Shown: positions 51,746 to 60,669, numbered from the stretch's first letter. The stretch is 64,000 bases of DNA from SURF-55 sp040755195 (GCA_040755195.1 JBFMBL010000012.1:9341-73340), one strand, 5' to 3'. The notes: a model not told the origin generated them from the letters alone. Made by a program: numbers and translations.

Positions 51746-52493
51746 GTATCAGGCGAAGGCCCGTTAAGGTGATATAAGGGTCCACTTGCTCAATCGTCTG
51801 GCTCTGCCGGGCGATCAACTCCGCAAAACCGCCGGTCGCCACCACCGACGGATCCTCCTTAAGTTCAGCCTTGATCCGCCGCACGATCTCGTCCACCATG
51901 CCGGCAAAGCCCAGCACGATCCCCGCCTGCATGCTTTGGACGGTATTCCGCCCAATGACCGCCGGCGGCGCTACCAAATCAACCCGCGGAAGTCTTGCCG
52001 CCCGGGAAAAGAGGGCCTCGCAGGAAATACCCACGCCCGGCGCGATAACCCCGCCCAGATATTCACCCTTGGCCGAAATGACATCGAAGGTAATGGCGGT
52101 TCCGAAATCAACGATGATAAGCGGGCCGCCGTATACCGCAAACCCCGCTGCCGCGTTGACCACTCTGTCGGCGCCGACCTCCCGGGGGTTTTCATATTTT
52201 ATCGGAACACCCGTTCGGGTGCCGGGTCCGATGAAAAACACCTGCCTGTTGAAATAACGCTGTGACATTTCCTCAACCACCGGATTCAACGGCGGGACAA
52301 CGGAACAGCCGGCCACATCCGTTACCTCTTCCGGATCGAGGCCTTCTTCCCTGAGAAACTGGCGGAGTGTCATCCCCAGCTCGTCCGCCGTCTGCTCGCG
52401 CCTGGTCGCCAGGCGCCAGGCGGCAATAAGTTTTCGCTGTTGAAAAACACCCGCGGTTATATTAGTGTTACCGATATCCAGCACCAGGATCAT
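51723..52493 (-). CDS. coaX: Type III pantothenate kinase
   Basis: First step of coenzyme A synthesis from pantothenate. ASKHA-fold with the phosphate loop ILVLDIGNTNITAGVF at the N terminus, GVPIKYENPREVGADRVVNAAAGFAVYG in the middle, VDFGTAITFDVISAKGEYLGGVIAPG and TGGFAELIA. 256 residues, complete. ATG overlaps the birA stop by 4 nt. Takes the product of the panBCD genes located a few kb away. Confidence 0.95.
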   Translation of the reverse strand: MILVLDIGNTNITAGVFQQRKLIAAWRLATRREQTADELGMTLRQFLREEGLDPEEVTDVAGCSVVPPLNPVVEEMSQRYFNRQVFFIGPGTRTGVPIKYENPREVGADRVVNAAAGFAVYGGPLIIVDFGTAITFDVISAKGEYLGGVIAPGVGISCEALFSRAARLPRVDLVAPPAVIGRNTVQSMQAGIVLGFAGMVDEIVRRIKAELKEDPSVVATGGFAELIARQSQTIEQVDPYITLTGLRLIHERNQQA

Positions 52494-53671
52494 GGCCCGC
52501 TCCCCTCCCGTACCGTTACTTCACCGCCGCTCAGATGTATCGTTTTACCGTCCGGCAGCCCCAGCACCAGCCTCCCGCCGGCCTCGACGTCCAGCACAAC
52601 ACCGCCAAATACCCGCCCGGCATCGTCCACCACCACTTCTTTTTCGAGGCAGCAGAGCCGTTCTTTGTAATCTTTAAGAAAAGGCGCGAATCCTTCCCGG
52701 CACCAACGAAAATAACTGTTTTCTAAGGTCTTAAGAATAACGCCGAGCAGTCGAGCGCGGCAGGTCTCTTTTTCGGTATATATCTTAAGGGACGTGGCAA
52801 AAGCTTCAAGCTCTTCTGGGAAAAAAGTGATGTTCACATTCAAACCTACTCCGGCTACGGCGTAATGCACCTGCTCCGCCTCGGCGCTTATTTCGACTAG
52901 AACCCCGCCCGCTTTGCGGCCGTCCAGAATTATATCGTTCGGCCATTTCAAATCCGGCCGGATTCCAAGAAGTTCTTCAACACCCTGTACCACCGCCAGC
53001 GAAACGAGAAGCGAAAGTGTATGAATCTCCGCCGGGGAAACCGTAGGAGGCTGTTGCAAAACTGCGCCTAGCTTTGTCAAGCTCGCCGTGCGGTGTTCAC
53101 GCACTTCCGTGTACGCTCCGCGCCGCCCGGCTTCGCTTTCCGCGCTATGCTTGTTTTTCGCAGCCTCCGGGAACTTTTCTGAATTTGACTGCCGAAAGTC
53201 GCAAGGCTGTCTTTCCACCAAGGTTAAGGTGTTTTGCAACGCTACCGTAGGCCGTAATATGAGCGAAAACCATAACCCGCCATGCGGCGAGTGCCATAAA
53301 CGCCCGCGCCTGCCGCGCCCTCCGGTCTGCTCTTCGGCCGCAACCACCGTCCCTTCAACCGCCCCAGCGTGAGCCAGTTCTTTCGCCCTGTCGTTCGTGG
53401 AAGAAAGAACCCCGTGGTAGTGGTAGGGGCGGCCGAAAGCCCCGGTAAGCGACGGAAGAACAACCCCGGGATGCAGCACATCGGGAACGTCGAGCAAAAG
53501 GTACCCTTTGCGCGGGCTTGCCGAAATCACAAACCCTTCCCGCCGCAAAGCACGGATATGTTTCCACACCGCTTCGCGGGAAACACCGAGATCCTGGCTG
53601 ACCTCAGTCCCCGACAGATACCCTTTGGCTGTCAGCAGGCGGGTCATCAATCGCTCACGCAAAGGTTGCAC
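52490..53671 (-). CDS. birA: BirA bifunctional biotin ligase / repressor carrying an in-frame MITE insertion
   Basis: N-terminal winged helix (residues 1-65: GTEVSQDLGVSREAVWKHIRALRREGF) and biotin protein ligase core with EQTGGRGRRGRLWHSP and KWPNDIILDGRKAGGVLVEI, then the C-terminal SH3-like domain. The protein is 393 residues instead of about 325. A 68-residue segment between FSLILRPTV and SPAEIHTLSLLV is encoded by a MITE plus its 8-bp duplication (204 bp = 68 codons), with no stop and no frame change. Removing it restores FSLILRPTVSPAEIHTL. The segment falls after the biotin loop and before the KWPND strand, so activity may survive as a surface loop or be lost. Confidence 0.93.
   Translation of the reverse strand: MQPLRERLMTRLLTAKGYLSGTEVSQDLGVSREAVWKHIRALRREGFVISASPRKGYLLLDVPDVLHPGVVLPSLTGAFGRPYHYHGVLSSTNDRAKELAHAGAVEGTVVAAEEQTGGRGRRGRLWHSPHGGLWFSLILRPTVALQNTLTLVERQPCDFRQSNSEKFPEAAKNKHSAESEAGRRGAYTEVREHRTASLTKLGAVLQQPPTVSPAEIHTLSLLVSLAVVQGVEELLGIRPDLKWPNDIILDGRKAGGVLVEISAEAEQVHYAVAGVGLNVNITFFPEELEAFATSLKIYTEKETCRARLLGVILKTLENSYFRWCREGFAPFLKDYKERLCCLEKEVVVDDAGRVFGGVVLDVEAGGRLVLGLPDGKTIHLSGGEVTVREGSGP
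53048..53243. mobile_element. MITE, GTTGCAAAAC ends, inserted in birA with 8-bp target duplication
   Basis: 196-bp element, AGGCTGTTGCAAAAC at one end, GTTTTGCAACGCT at the other, flanked by the exact 8-bp direct repeat ACCGTAGG (53040-53047, 53244-53251). Same family as 37606-37750. Core contains TTCACGCACTTCCGTGTACGCTCCGC, like the core of the GTAACTATTCAG family. Confidence 0.93.
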
Positions 53672-53706
53672 TTCGGACTCTTACTCCTCTTCCGGAAATG
53701 AATCTA

Positions 53707-53803
53707 ACCGCCAAGACGCCAAGGACGCCATGATTCAAAAAAATGAATCAAAAAAATAAATATGTCACAATAGGTAAATCGCTATTTCCAGCGCCGATTT
53801 TCA
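53707..53803. repeat. Dispersed repeat between nadC and birA
   Basis: ACCGCCAAGACGCCAAGGACGCCATGA followed by A-rich DNA and GGTAAATCGCTATTTCCAGCG, ending at the nadC stop codon. The same unit at 35466-35635 is interrupted by a MITE. No gene. Confidence 0.75.
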
Positions 53804-54688
53804 TTCTTCGTTCTGCCGCAACGCAGCATAAGGCATTCCTTCGGAAACGTCCTCAATTTCGAGCGAGATATCGAGCGCCCGCACCGAATGGGTCAACGCG
53901 CCCACCGAGATAAGGTCAACCCCCGTTGCCGCGACCGCCCTGATATTCTCTTCGGTAATACCTCCCGAAGCCTCAATCATTGCCCGCCCGGCGATTAGGC
54001 GCACCGCCTCCCGCATCATCGCCGCCGGCATGTTGTCCAGCATGATGATCTCCGCCCCCGCGGCAAGCGCCTCCTCAACCTGAGACAGGTTTTCCGCTTC
54101 CACCTCTATTTTAAAACCGTGCGGCGCCCTTTCCCGCGCCAGCCGCACCGCTTCTTTGATCCCGCCGGCTACACGGATATGGTTGTCCTTAATGAGTATA
54201 CCGTCGTAAAGGCCGAACCGGTGGTTCTTGCCCCCACCGGTGCGCACCGCGTATTTTTCGAGGGTCCGCAAACCGGGCGTGGTCTTGCGCGTATCCACCA
54301 CCACCGCCTGAAGTCCGCCAATCTGTCCCACCATCAACGCCGTCCGGGTCGCAATCCCGGAAAGGTGCCGCAGGAAGTTAAGGGCGACCCGCTCACCGGT
54401 CAAAACGGCCCGCGCCCGGCCGTAGACCTCGGCAAGGACCACACCGGCTTTGACTTCAGTTCCCTCGGCAACCCTGTAAACACAATCAACCGCCGGATCA
54501 AGCCGAGCAAAAACCCTTTCCGCCACCGGCAAGCCCGCCACCACCCCGTCTTCCCGGGTGACAAACACGCCCCGGGCCGAAACATTCTTCGGGACAACGG
54601 CCTGGGTGGTGCAGTCGCCTGCTCCGATATCCTCCTCAAGTGCCCGGTCGATCAGCGCGTCTAACCCGAAAAAAAACTCCCCGGCCAT
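53801..54688 (-). CDS. nadC: Nicotinate-nucleotide pyrophosphorylase (quinolinate phosphoribosyltransferase)
   Basis: Converts quinolinate and PRPP to nicotinate mononucleotide. EDIGAGDCTTQAVVP near the N terminus, NFLRHLSGIATRTALMV, VVDTRKTTPGLRTLEKYAVRTGGGKNHRFGLYDGILIKDNHI, and EVEAENLSQVEEALAAGAEIIMLDNM. 295 residues, complete. Three nt after nadB; third gene of nadA-nadB-nadC. Confidence 0.96.
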   Translation of the reverse strand: MAGEFFFGLDALIDRALEEDIGAGDCTTQAVVPKNVSARGVFVTREDGVVAGLPVAERVFARLDPAVDCVYRVAEGTEVKAGVVLAEVYGRARAVLTGERVALNFLRHLSGIATRTALMVGQIGGLQAVVVDTRKTTPGLRTLEKYAVRTGGGKNHRFGLYDGILIKDNHIRVAGGIKEAVRLARERAPHGFKIEVEAENLSQVEEALAAGAEIIMLDNMPAAMMREAVRLIAGRAMIEASGGITEENIRAVAATGVDLISVGALTHSVRALDISLEIEDVSEGMPYAALRQNEE

Positions 54689-54691
54689 TCC

Positions 54692-56275
54692 CTACACCTG
54701 CCGTCGGAAAATAATATGCTTACGCCAACGTTTGCGGCTTTCCGGATAATCAGCCCGGTAATGGCCGCCTCTCGATTCGGTCCGCATCAACGCCGCTTCG
54801 GTAATCAATTCCGCCACATCAAGCATGTTTCGCAGCTCCATCACGTCCGGTGTGTCTGCCGCTTTATCCCGAAGCCAATCCCACTCCTCCAGCCGCTTCA
54901 AAGCAGCCTCAAGCCCTTCCCCCGTACGCACCGGTCCCGCAAACTCCTGCATAAGCGCCTTTAATTCCTGTTTCAATAGTCCGGGATCGAAGCCGCCGGG
55001 CGGGTCGAGCCCCTCGTTTGCCGCGGTTGTTTCCACGGCTTCTGGAACCAGGGTCCGTGCGTGTTCTACAATCCGCCCGCCAAAAACCAGCCCGTCGAGG
55101 AGAGAATTGGACGCAAGGCGGTTTGCGCCGTGCACGCCCGCACAGGCCACTTCGCCGCAAGCGTAAAGCCCTTTTATATTTGTCTCCCCATACAGCCCGG
55201 TTTTTACCCCGCCCATGAAATAATGCGCCGCAGGGGACACCGGTATGAGGTCGCGCGCAAGATCCAGGCCGTGAGCGCTTAAACGCTCGGTGATATTGGG
55301 AAAGCGCCCTTTAACCTTTTCAGGTTTGAGATGCGCCATACTCAGGTAAACGCTTTCCGATCCGTCCTCCGCAAGCTCCTTCAGAATCGCGCGCACCACT
55401 ACATCCCGCGGCGCAAGCTCGGCCAAGGGGTGATACCTGGGCATAAAGCGTTCCCCTCTGGAATTTAAGAGGATGCCCCCTTCACCCCGGACGGCCTCGG
55501 AAATCAAAAAGCGCCGCGCTCCTTTGAGCGCGAGCACCGTCGGGTGAAACTGCACGAATTCCATGTCCATCACTTCGGCGCCGGCCCGGTAGGCGATCGC
55601 TATCCCGTCGCCGGTAACCACTCTTGGGTTGGTGGTATGGCTGTAAACCTGCCCGGCGCCGCCGGTCGCAAGCGCCACAATCCCGGCGCGGAAGACGGTA
55701 AACTTCTCCCGAACGGTATCCCAGGTGAGCACACCCCAGCACACCCGGTTTGTCACCAGGAGGTCCACCACGAAGTGATTCTCAAGCACCGTAACCCTCG
55801 GGTGCGCACTGATGGTGGAAGACAACACCCTCTGGATTTCCGCCCCGGTCGCGTCTCCCGCGGCATGCAGGATACGCCGTCTGGTGTGCGCGCCTTCCCG
55901 GGTAAGATCCAGCCGCCCGTTCGCCCGGTCGAAGTTGGCGCCGAAACTGATCAGTTCCTCAACCCGGGCCGGACCGTGGTTAACTAAAATTCGAACCGCG
56001 TCGGCGTCGCAAAGCCCCGCCCCGGCGAGAAGGGTATCGTCATAGTGAAGCATCGGCGAATCGCTCGGACCCAACGCCGCGGCGATCCCCCCCTGCGCCC
56101 GTTCTGTAGCGGTGTCGTCTATGCCCCGCTTGGTGAGGACTACCACATTGTCCCATAAGTTAGTGGCCTCGTGCGCTGTGTAAAGCCCGGCGATACCGCT
56201 CCCCAAAATAAGAAAGGCGCACTCCACGGTTTCCAGTTCCCGGCTCTCAAAGTTCACCAGGTAGCGCCCGGCCAC
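54692..56275 (-). CDS. nadB: L-aspartate oxidase
   Basis: FAD enzyme making iminoaspartate for quinolinate synthesis, using fumarate or oxygen as acceptor. FAD-binding FLILGSGIAGLYTAHEA near residue 21, QGGIAAALGPSDSPMLHYDDTL, catalytic HTRRRILHAAGDATGAEI, YFMGGVKTGLYGETNIKGLYACGEVACAGVHGANRLASNSLLDGLVFGGRI and the helical C-terminal domain. 527 residues, normal length. Confidence 0.96.
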   Translation of the reverse strand: MAGRYLVNFESRELETVECAFLILGSGIAGLYTAHEATNLWDNVVVLTKRGIDDTATERAQGGIAAALGPSDSPMLHYDDTLLAGAGLCDADAVRILVNHGPARVEELISFGANFDRANGRLDLTREGAHTRRRILHAAGDATGAEIQRVLSSTISAHPRVTVLENHFVVDLLVTNRVCWGVLTWDTVREKFTVFRAGIVALATGGAGQVYSHTTNPRVVTGDGIAIAYRAGAEVMDMEFVQFHPTVLALKGARRFLISEAVRGEGGILLNSRGERFMPRYHPLAELAPRDVVVRAILKELAEDGSESVYLSMAHLKPEKVKGRFPNITERLSAHGLDLARDLIPVSPAAHYFMGGVKTGLYGETNIKGLYACGEVACAGVHGANRLASNSLLDGLVFGGRIVEHARTLVPEAVETTAANEGLDPPGGFDPGLLKQELKALMQEFAGPVRTGEGLEAALKRLEEWDWLRDKAADTPDVMELRNMLDVAELITEAALMRTESRGGHYRADYPESRKRWRKHIIFRRQV

Positions 56276-56297
56276 AACCCCACCCCCTATTTTAGTT

Positions 56298-57218
56298 TCA
56301 ACTTACGGCCAGCATCCGCTCTACCGCCTGAACCGCACGCTCGCGCACCGGCCCCGGAACCTCCACCCGCGGTTCGAGTGAGTTGAGCGCATTGTATACC
56401 TTTTCGAGGGTTATCTGCTTCATCTGCGTACAAACCAGAGACGGCGACGCGAGATAGAACCGCTTTTCGGGATTCTTTTTGCGCAGTTGATACAAAAGGC
56501 CTTCTTCGGTCACAACGATGAACTCCTCGGCCGGACTCTCAGAGGCAAAACGGAGCATCCCCGAGGTGCTTGCCACCTTATCGGCAAGGGACAGAACCTC
56601 CGTACGGCACTCCGGGTGCGCAACGACCCGGGCTGCGGGATGCTCTTCCCGGGCCTTATGGATGTCCCCCGTCCGGATCCGGTCGTGCACGTAACAATGC
56701 CCGTCCCAGAGCACAATATTCCGGTCCGGGTTCTGCAAAGCCGCATATTGACCCAGATTGCGGTCGGGGACGAACAGGATTTCCTTTTCCGGCGGCAGGC
56801 TTTGCACAACCTTTGACGCATTGGCGGAAGTGCAAACGATGTCGCTCTCCGCTTTCACCGCCGCCGTGGTGTTAACGTAACAGATAACCGCCGCTCCCGG
56901 CATCTGTTCCTTCCGCGCCCTGAGCGCCTCAGGGGTTATCGTCTCCGCTAAGGGACACCCGGCCTGCAAATCCGGGATAAGCACCGTTTTGTCCGGTGAC
57001 AGGATGGCCGCCGTTTCCGCCATAAAGTGCACACCGCAAAAAACCAGCACCCGGGCGGGCGTGGACGCCGCACGGCGCGAAAGTTCCAGTGAATCGCCGA
57101 TGTAATCCGCGATCTCCTGGACCTCGGGACGCTGGTAGTAGTGGCTGAGTATCAGCGCGTCGCGTTCCTTTTTAAGGCGCTTGATTTCCTGTACAAGATC
57201 ATTGTTGCCGCTTGACAT
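56298..57218 (-). CDS. nadA: Quinolinate synthase A
   Basis: Iron-sulfur enzyme that condenses iminoaspartate with dihydroxyacetone phosphate. Contains ALILSHYYQRPEVQEIADYIGDSLELSRRA, the three cluster Cys regions (VFCGVHFMAETA, VAHPECRTEVLSLADKVASTSGML region and CTQMKQITLEK) and LFVPDRNLGQYAA-like ILFVPDRNLGQYAA. ATG at 57218 gives 306 residues; a TTG nine codons earlier is possible and neither has a strong ribosome site. First gene of the NAD operon; promoter at 57286-57314. Confidence 0.95.
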   Translation of the reverse strand: MSSGNNDLVQEIKRLKKERDALILSHYYQRPEVQEIADYIGDSLELSRRAASTPARVLVFCGVHFMAETAAILSPDKTVLIPDLQAGCPLAETITPEALRARKEQMPGAAVICYVNTTAAVKAESDIVCTSANASKVVQSLPPEKEILFVPDRNLGQYAALQNPDRNIVLWDGHCYVHDRIRTGDIHKAREEHPAARVVAHPECRTEVLSLADKVASTSGMLRFASESPAEEFIVVTEEGLLYQLRKKNPEKRFYLASPSLVCTQMKQITLEKVYNALNSLEPRVEVPGPVRERAVQAVERMLAVS

Positions 57219-57285
57219 TTTTTTATCTCTATTCGTTGCATTCAAAGCCGACCAGCCCTTAAGTTAAGGTTAAAAGTTAAGGTTA

Positions 57286-57314
57286 ATTCTAATTGGGGCG
57301 CTTTTCACTGTCAA
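57286..57314 (-). promoter_or_regulatory. Promoter of nadABC
   Basis: Minus strand TTGACA (57309-57314), 17 bp, TAGAAT (57286-57291). Just downstream of the -10 lies a tandem repeat of AAGTTAAGGTTAA (about 57260-57286), a possible operator or heptad-type DNA. Confidence 0.75.
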
Positions 57315-57547
57315 GGAGGATACGGGAACATCGGAAGATTCTGCCTGCCCCCATTTATTTTACCCCAAAAGAAAAGCATGAAAAAAGGAATCCGATGTAC
57401 GAATTCCCGTAACTTACTCCTGCTCCCGTATTATAATATATTGTCCGATATACCGTTTTAGCTGCTCCCGCTTCCACTCGCGGCATTCAGAGCCCACGAC
57501 TTCTAACCCTTCTACATTCTATATTCTACATTCTACATTCTATTCTC
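57315..57547. other. Intergenic stretch between panD and nadA, no gene seen
   Basis: AT-rich DNA with no coding frame. The end next to panD (57500-57545) is repeat DNA of the TTCTACATTCTATA type, 7-bp period. No terminator clear enough to call. Confidence 0.6.
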
Positions 57548-57931
57548 CTACCCAATTGCGCCGTGGGTTTCCTCCCGCTTAACCTCAACCACTTTATTGT
57601 TATCGTCTACAACAACTATCCGGGGCCGGAAGTTGCGGGCCTCCGCATAGGGAATGACGGCGTAAGCGATGATGATGACCTTATCCCCCGGTTGCGCCAG
57701 GTGGGCGGCGGCGCCGTTGAGGCAGATCAACCCTGAATCCCGCGGACCAACGATGGTGTAAGTTTCGAATCGCTGGCCGTTGTTGATGTTTACGACCTGC
57801 ACCCTTTCCCCCGGAAAGATATCCGCCGCCTCCATCAGCGTCTCATCGATGGTTATACTGCCGACATAGTCCACATTGGTCTCTGTGACTGTAGCCCGGT
57901 GGATTTTCCCCCTTAACATCATAAGGAGCAT
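57548..57931 (-). CDS. panD: Aspartate 1-decarboxylase proenzyme
   Basis: Pyruvoyl enzyme giving beta-alanine for pantothenate. Self-cleavage occurs at the Gly24-Ser25 bond in VDYVGSITID, and with ATG at 57931 the Ser is exactly residue 25 as in the E. coli protein, supporting this start over ATG at 57919. 127 residues; contains NGAAAHLAQPGDKVIIIAYA. The ATG directly follows the panC stop, showing translational coupling. Confidence 0.96.
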   Translation of the reverse strand: MLLMMLRGKIHRATVTETNVDYVGSITIDETLMEAADIFPGERVQVVNINNGQRFETYTIVGPRDSGLICLNGAAAHLAQPGDKVIIIAYAVIPYAEARNFRPRIVVVDDNNKVVEVKREETHGAIG

Positions 57932-58786
57932 TTACTCCACCTCCACTAAAAAATTGTCAATCAACCGCGCCCGCCCGAAAAACGCGGCTACCGCCATTAG
58001 TACCTTGCCCGCCCGTATTTCTTCCATGGGCTTTAATTCAGGCCAGCTAAGAACCTCGGCATAGTCCAGCCGGGCAAGCGGCTCCGCGCAGATATTCTCC
58101 TCCAGGAGTCTTTTCAGCCGCGCCGCGTCTCGTTCGCCTTTCCGGAGGACGGCTTCTTCGGCCAGCTTCAGGCTCCGGTAAATAACCGGCGCCGCCCGCC
58201 TCTCCTCGCTCCCAAGGTAAACATTGCGGGAACTCACGGCCAGGCCGTCATCCTCACGCACCGTGGGGTGAACCATGATAGTTGTCGGGATGTTCAGGTC
58301 CTCGACCATTCGCCGGATCACCGCCACCTGCTGCGCATCTTTGATCCCGAAGTAGGCGCAGTCCGGCTGGACGATGTTCAGAAGCTTCGTCACCACCGTC
58401 GCCACGCCCCGGAAATGCCCCGGGCGGGAACGGCCGCATAGAACGTCTGTTATCCCCGACACATCGACGGTAGTGGCGAACCCCTGCGGGTACATCTCCT
58501 CTACTTCCGGGAGAAACAGCGCATCAACCCCGGCGTCGAGGCAGATCTTCTTATCCCTTTCAAGATCCCGGGGGTATTCGCGAAAATCTTCCCGGGGACC
58601 GAATTGCAGCGGGTTAACGAATATACTCACCGCCACCCGGTCGACATCCGCCCGCGCGGTAAGCATCAGCGCGGCGTGCCCGACGTGCAGGAATCCCATC
58701 GTAGGGACGAACCCTATCCGTTTCCCCGCCGCGCGATTTTCTTTTACATAATCGCGGATTTCCGCGATTCTTTGGAATACCTCCAT
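57932..58786 (-). CDS. panC: Pantothenate synthetase
   Basis: Joins pantoate and beta-alanine with ATP. N-terminal nucleotide motif FVPTMGFLHVGHAALM (HxGH), NPLQFGPREDFREYPRDLERD, GVATVVTKLLNIVQPDCAYFGIKDAQQV and the KMSKS-like region SSRNVYLGSEERR. 284 residues, complete. Between panB and panD in one transcript. Confidence 0.96.
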   Translation of the reverse strand: MEVFQRIAEIRDYVKENRAAGKRIGFVPTMGFLHVGHAALMLTARADVDRVAVSIFVNPLQFGPREDFREYPRDLERDKKICLDAGVDALFLPEVEEMYPQGFATTVDVSGITDVLCGRSRPGHFRGVATVVTKLLNIVQPDCAYFGIKDAQQVAVIRRMVEDLNIPTTIMVHPTVREDDGLAVSSRNVYLGSEERRAAPVIYRSLKLAEEAVLRKGERDAARLKRLLEENICAEPLARLDYAEVLSWPELKPMEEIRAGKVLMAVAAFFGRARLIDNFLVEVE

Positions 58787-58791
58787 AATAC

Positions 58792-59634
58792 TTACTCCTT
58801 CAGAAACTCATCCAACTCCTCCGCCGGCATTGAGAAAGAATGCTCGGGGCCGGGAAACTCTTTTTTTGCGACCTCATCCCGGTAAGCCGCAAGCGCCCCC
58901 TTTATTTCCTCCACCAGATTAGCATACCGCTTCGCAAACTTTGGCGAGAATCCACCGTACAGTCCGAGAAGATCGTGCGAAACAAGGACCTGCCCGTCGC
59001 AATCGGAACCCGCCCCTATGCCGATAGTAGGCACCGGCACCTTCTCCGTTATCCGCCGTGCCACCTCGGAAGGTACGCACTCCAGCACTATGGCGCAAAC
59101 ACCCGCATCCGCGAGACTGACCGCATCCTGCACGAGGCGCCGGGCGGCCTGGGCCTGCCGGCCCTGCACCCGGTAGCCGCCGAGTTGGTGTACGAATTGC
59201 GGCGTCAGACCGATGTGACCCACTACCGGGATTCCGCTGACCACAATCGCCCGCACCGTATCGGCCCACTCCCGTCCGCCTTCGAGCTTTACCGCCTGCG
59301 CCCCCGCCTCCTTCAAAAAGCGGCCCGCGTTGTAAACCGCTTCTTCCACGGAAACCTGGTACGACATGAACGGCATGTCCCCAATCACCATTGCCCGTGA
59401 GGCGCCCCGCGCCACCGCCTTTGTATGGTGAAGCATCTCTTCCATCGTTACAGGCAGAGTGGAATCGTACCCGAGAACGACGTTGCCCAGCGAATCCCCT
59501 ACCAGAATGGTGTCTATTCCCGACTCGTCCACCAGCCTGGCGGTAGGAAAGTCGTAGGCGGTAAGCATCGTAATAGGCCGCCCTTCCTCCTTCCACCGTC
59601 TGAGATCCGCCGTCGTCACCCGCTCCTTCGACAT
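58792..59634 (-). CDS. panB: 3-methyl-2-oxobutanoate hydroxymethyltransferase
   Basis: First committed step to pantoate, adding a hydroxymethyl group from methylene-tetrahydrofolate. TIM barrel with MLTAYDFPTARLVDESGIDTILVGDSLGNVVLGYDSTLPVTMEEML, VKLEGG, GIPVVGHIGLTPQ and IGIGAGSDCDGQVLVSHDLLGLY. ATG at 59634 (280 residues) with GAGGTGA upstream; the longer frame above it belongs to the preceding gene's region. Confidence 0.95.
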   Translation of the reverse strand: MSKERVTTADLRRWKEEGRPITMLTAYDFPTARLVDESGIDTILVGDSLGNVVLGYDSTLPVTMEEMLHHTKAVARGASRAMVIGDMPFMSYQVSVEEAVYNAGRFLKEAGAQAVKLEGGREWADTVRAIVVSGIPVVGHIGLTPQFVHQLGGYRVQGRQAQAARRLVQDAVSLADAGVCAIVLECVPSEVARRITEKVPVPTIGIGAGSDCDGQVLVSHDLLGLYGGFSPKFAKRYANLVEEIKGALAAYRDEVAKKEFPGPEHSFSMPAEELDEFLKE

Positions 59635-59636
59635 TT

Positions 59637-60518
59637 TTACTTCACCTCGCCAAAGATTTTTTGTAACTCTTCTACCGCTTCGGGTGATAAACCCTTTTCC
59701 CGGGCTATGTTTACGGTATAAAGGCCAAGCAGGCGGTAAAGCCCCCACTCTTCCTTCCCCATCGCCAGGGCGTGCCGCCGGATGGTCCCGCTGTCCCCGC
59801 GGGCGACCGGCCCGGTAAGCGCGGCAACCGGACCGACCTCGCTCACATTATTTATGGTGCCCTGAATCAAAGGGAGGAAAGCGGGCAAAATGTCTGCCCG
59901 CGGTAACCCGGCCTGCTCCGCAAGGACCAGAACCAAATCAAGCAGCGTAACCAGATAATTGGAGGCCACGCAGGCAGCAGCGTGATAAAGAGGCTTTGCC
60001 GCCGCCTCTATTTGAAAAAGGCTGCCGCCGAGATCGTCTACCAGGCGGCGCGCGAGCGGAAAAGCCTCACGGTCGCCTTCAAAGGTGAAGTATGACCCGG
60101 GCAGACGCTCAAGGGCAAGCTCCGGCGTCGCGAAGGACTGCAGCGGGTGCAGCGAAAACACCGTCGCACCGGCTTCCTCTGCCGGCTTTAAGATCGCCGC
60201 CGGGTGCGCGCCGCTTACATGAGCCACATACTGGCCCCGGCGGATACCCCCCCCGCAGGCGATTTCTGCGGCCACCGTTCCGATCACACCGTCGGGCGTG
60301 GTCAGAAAGATCAGTTCCCCTTCCCGTGCCGCTTCCGCCGCCGCGCAGACCCTGGCCCCCACCCTCGCGCCGAGACGTTCGGCGGATGACGCGCTCCGGC
60401 TCGCCACCGCCGTCACCGGGTAACCCTTTTCTTTCAAACGGAGAGCCAGGGCGGAACCAACGCGACCCGCCCCAATTACGGTCACTTTTGGATACCGCTG
60501 TGAAACCCCGGGCTGCAA
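59637..60518 (-). CDS. Rossmann-like DUF2520 protein, candidate ketopantoate reductase
   Basis: 293 residues from TTG at 60518, placed by AGGGGGTGGGG ending 2 nt before it. N-terminal NAD(P)-binding fold (KVTVIGAGRVGSALALRLKEKGYPVTAVASRSASSAERL), LIFLTTPDGVIGTVAAEI, SGAHPAAILKPAEEAGATVFSLHPLQSF, then a C-terminal all-helical DUF2520 domain (KPLYHAAACVASNYLVTLLDLVLVLAEQAG). It starts the operon with panB-panC-panD, which lacks panE; the fold and position make it a good candidate for the missing ketopantoate reduction. Family function is otherwise not established. Confidence 0.85.
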   Translation of the reverse strand: MQPGVSQRYPKVTVIGAGRVGSALALRLKEKGYPVTAVASRSASSAERLGARVGARVCAAAEAAREGELIFLTTPDGVIGTVAAEIACGGGIRRGQYVAHVSGAHPAAILKPAEEAGATVFSLHPLQSFATPELALERLPGSYFTFEGDREAFPLARRLVDDLGGSLFQIEAAAKPLYHAAACVASNYLVTLLDLVLVLAEQAGLPRADILPAFLPLIQGTINNVSEVGPVAALTGPVARGDSGTIRRHALAMGKEEWGLYRLLGLYTVNIAREKGLSPEAVEELQKIFGEVK

Positions 60519-60669
60519 AACCCCACCCCCTAAAAAACAAAATACCCCCGGGCCGTCCGAAAGGTATGAAATCCTGCTACCTCCGTCTCGGTCCTTTCCG
60601 GCTCCAAGCGGACTTACCTGTATAAACAAAGTGCGGTACGGCTCCTGATTGATGCCGCCCTCATTAGCC

